In this document: positions 62,692-64,000 of the stretch, in pieces
How positions within the stretch are numbered: position 1 is the stretch's first letter
Layout of the letters: each line of letters starts with the position of its first letter
Source of the DNA: SZUA-442 sp963792405
GTDB lineage: Bacteria > Actinomycetota > Acidimicrobiia > Spongiisociales > UBA5794
DNA length: 64,000 nt
NCBI GenBank assembly: GCA_963792405.1
Contig: CAWBVU010000006.1
Coordinates: forward strand, 620,001 to 684,000
Reading direction: 5' to 3'
Program-made: the position numbers and the translations under genes
The notes under the pieces: model-generated
Seen by the model: only the letters and a program-made list of their open reading frames with translations
Databases searched by the model: none
Told to the model about the DNA's origin: nothing

Positions 62692-64000
62692 CGTGCGTCC
62701 CTCCACGTCACCCTGACGACCGTTCCCGCGCCGGTCTCGGACTCGACCGTGAGTTCCGCACCGACGAGGCTTGCCCTCTCCTGCATCCCGAGGAGGCCGA
62801 ATCGCCGCTCCTGCGATGCAGAGGGGTCGAAACCGACTCCGTTGTCCGTGACCGTCACCGTACCCGCTCCCTCGTCGATCCTGCCAGCAATCGTGATGAG
62901 GGTCGCCTCGCTGTGCTCGACGGCGTTGCGGAACGACTCGGTGATCAGCGCTCCGATCTCCACGGCGATCGCCGGCCTCGGCGGGGTGCGCTCATCGAGG
63001 TCGACGACCACGGAGGGACCGTCTGCATCCGTTTCGGCGACGAGGGAATTCGCCAACTCGACCAGGCTGACCGAGCGATCCGCCCTGAAGTCCTGGACGC
63101 GATCTCGTATCCGGTCGACCAGTCTCGTGATGTTCGATCGCGTCGCCTCGAGGGTCCGTTCCTGATCGGTCGTGAGTCCGCCCGCGACCAGCACCATGTC
63201 GAGGGCGAGCCCGACGCTCGCGATCGAGGGGGCGATGTCGTCGTGCAGCTCCCTCGCGAGACGGACGCGCTCACGTTGGATCGTGAGCCCCGCGAGCCGC
63301 TGCACCATCGCATCGTTCTCGAGTGCCAGCCCCACCGGGACCACCCCGGCGTGGATGGCGGATCGCTGGCTCGGGGTCAGGTTCGCGCCATCGAGCCAGA
63401 GGTCGAGGCGGGCAAGTTCCACGCCGTCGCGCTCGATGGCGAAGCGCTCGGTGGGGGGCTCATCCGGGGTGGTGCCGCGTCGCGCGAGGTTCACGTTCCC
63501 GTTGCCGACGATCCTCGAGGGAACGGAAGGTGCAACGAGCGCGATGTCGCGCAGCGCCTCCTGCGCCGCGGCCACGGCGTTCATGTCGGGGGAGTTCGCG
63601 ACGGCGAGGAGATCCTCCAGGAGGTCGTGCGTCTCCTCGAGTCGTGCCCTTCGCCTCTGGGAGGCCTGGGAGGCGACCATGAGGTCGTTGATGCGCTCGG
63701 CCTCCGACATGAGCGCTCGCTGGACCTCACTGAAGGCGATCGCCGTGATCACGTAGATCGCCGTGATGCTGAAGATGGCGTCCACGGTCGGCGTCTCGTC
63801 CGATGCCCATGAGCCGATCAGCACTCCGGCGATCGAGAGCAGTGCGGTCGGGGCCGCGGCGCGTACGCCACCCCCGATCGCTGCGAGGAAGATGGAGGCG
63901 AGCGGCATGATGATGAAGGCGCTCGAGGGGCCACCGGCGAGGCCCACCGAGATGGAGAACAGCACCACCGCCACGATGATCGACAGGAGCGACCTCGCAT
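62688..64000 (-). CDS. Sensor histidine kinase (HisKA_3), N-terminus outside window
   Basis: At least 437 residues; the frame stays open at the right edge, so the true start is beyond it. The visible part has about four membrane helices (to about 63720) without a large outer domain, then a coiled-coil linker, a GAF-like segment (about 63660-63320), the HisKA_3 box ARELHDDIAPSIASVG with the phosphorylated histidine, and a HATPase domain with TDNGVGFDPSA and RFGLLGMQERA. It is the partner of the response regulator that overlaps it. The membrane-embedded sensor suggests detection of a membrane signal. Confidence 0.9.
   Translation of the reverse strand, partial: ARSLLSIIVAVVLFSISVGLAGGPSSAFIIMPLASIFLAAIGGGVRAAAPTALLSIAGVLIGSWASDETPTVDAIFSITAIYVITAIAFSEVQRALMSEAERINDLMVASQASQRRRARLEETHDLLEDLLAVANSPDMNAVAAAQEALRDIALVAPSVPSRIVGNGNVNLARRGTTPDEPPTERFAIERDGVELARLDLWLDGANLTPSQRSAIHAGVVPVGLALENDAMVQRLAGLTIQRERVRLARELHDDIAPSIASVGLALDMVLVAGGLTTDQERTLEATRSNITRLVDRIRDRVQDFRADRSVSLVELANSLVAETDADGPSVVVDLDERTPPRPAIAVEIGALITESFRNAVEHSEATLITIAGRIDEGAGTVTVTDNGVGFDPSASQERRFGLLGMQERASLVGAELTVESETGAGTVVRVTWRDAR

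Overview
The window is about 64 kb of GC-rich, densely packed bacterial chromosome. It looks like an actinobacterium (Actinomycetota), perhaps from a deep lineage such as Acidimicrobiia. The evidence is a division/cell-wall cluster with sepF and no ftsA, a translational-type T-box before ileS, a WS/DGAT acyltransferase, many leaderless starts and pervasive GTG starts with 4-nt stop/start overlaps. The lineage is inferred from gene content; no rRNA gene is present.

Region by region. 1-1.6 kb: the edge of a degenerate serine-recombinase-like gene, an HNH nuclease and a universal stress protein. 1.7-19.3 kb: a complete dcw cluster, mraZ-rsmH-ftsL-ftsI-murE-murF-mraY-murD-ftsW-murG-murC-murB-ftsQ-ftsZ-pgeF-yggS-sepF-yggT. 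It is driven by a sigma70-type promoter overlaid with four TGGG boxes spaced exactly 10 bp apart, a likely MraZ operator. 19.3-22.8 kb: convergent ileS (type 2 enzyme) behind a T-box. 22.9-26.5 kb: yggU, a DksA/TraR-like protein, lspA, rluD and a wax ester synthase. 26.6-31.4 kb: divergent pfkA and dnaE. 31.4-42.2 kb: tandem ArsA/Get3-like ATPases, a duplicated ThyX-fold protein, small membrane proteins, a DMT transporter, a thioesterase, xpt, nth, MATE and MFS transporters, and ccdA. 42.3-47.2 kb: trpE-trpC-trpF-trpB-trpA. 47.3 kb: tRNA-Leu(CAA).

47.4-64 kb is largely a Flp/Tad pilus region. TadE- and TadG-like genes come first, then polA and rpsA, then cpaB-cpaE-cpaF-tadB-tadC and a polytopic membrane protein that may be a GT-C glycosyltransferase. 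Facing them on the minus strand are two almost identical 58-residue Flp pilins, each with its own perfect 14-bp hairpin, and a NarL-type two-component system that runs off the window. CpaB, CpaE, CpaF, TadB and TadC should build the machine, Flp should be the major subunit and TadE/TadG minor subunits. No prepilin peptidase is visible here.

The points most worth following up are the duplicated ThyX-like protein whose two halves each keep a different part of the family signature, the recurrent -10-to-start spacing that marks leaderless genes, the MraZ box array, the T-box, and the recent flp duplication with its neighbours.
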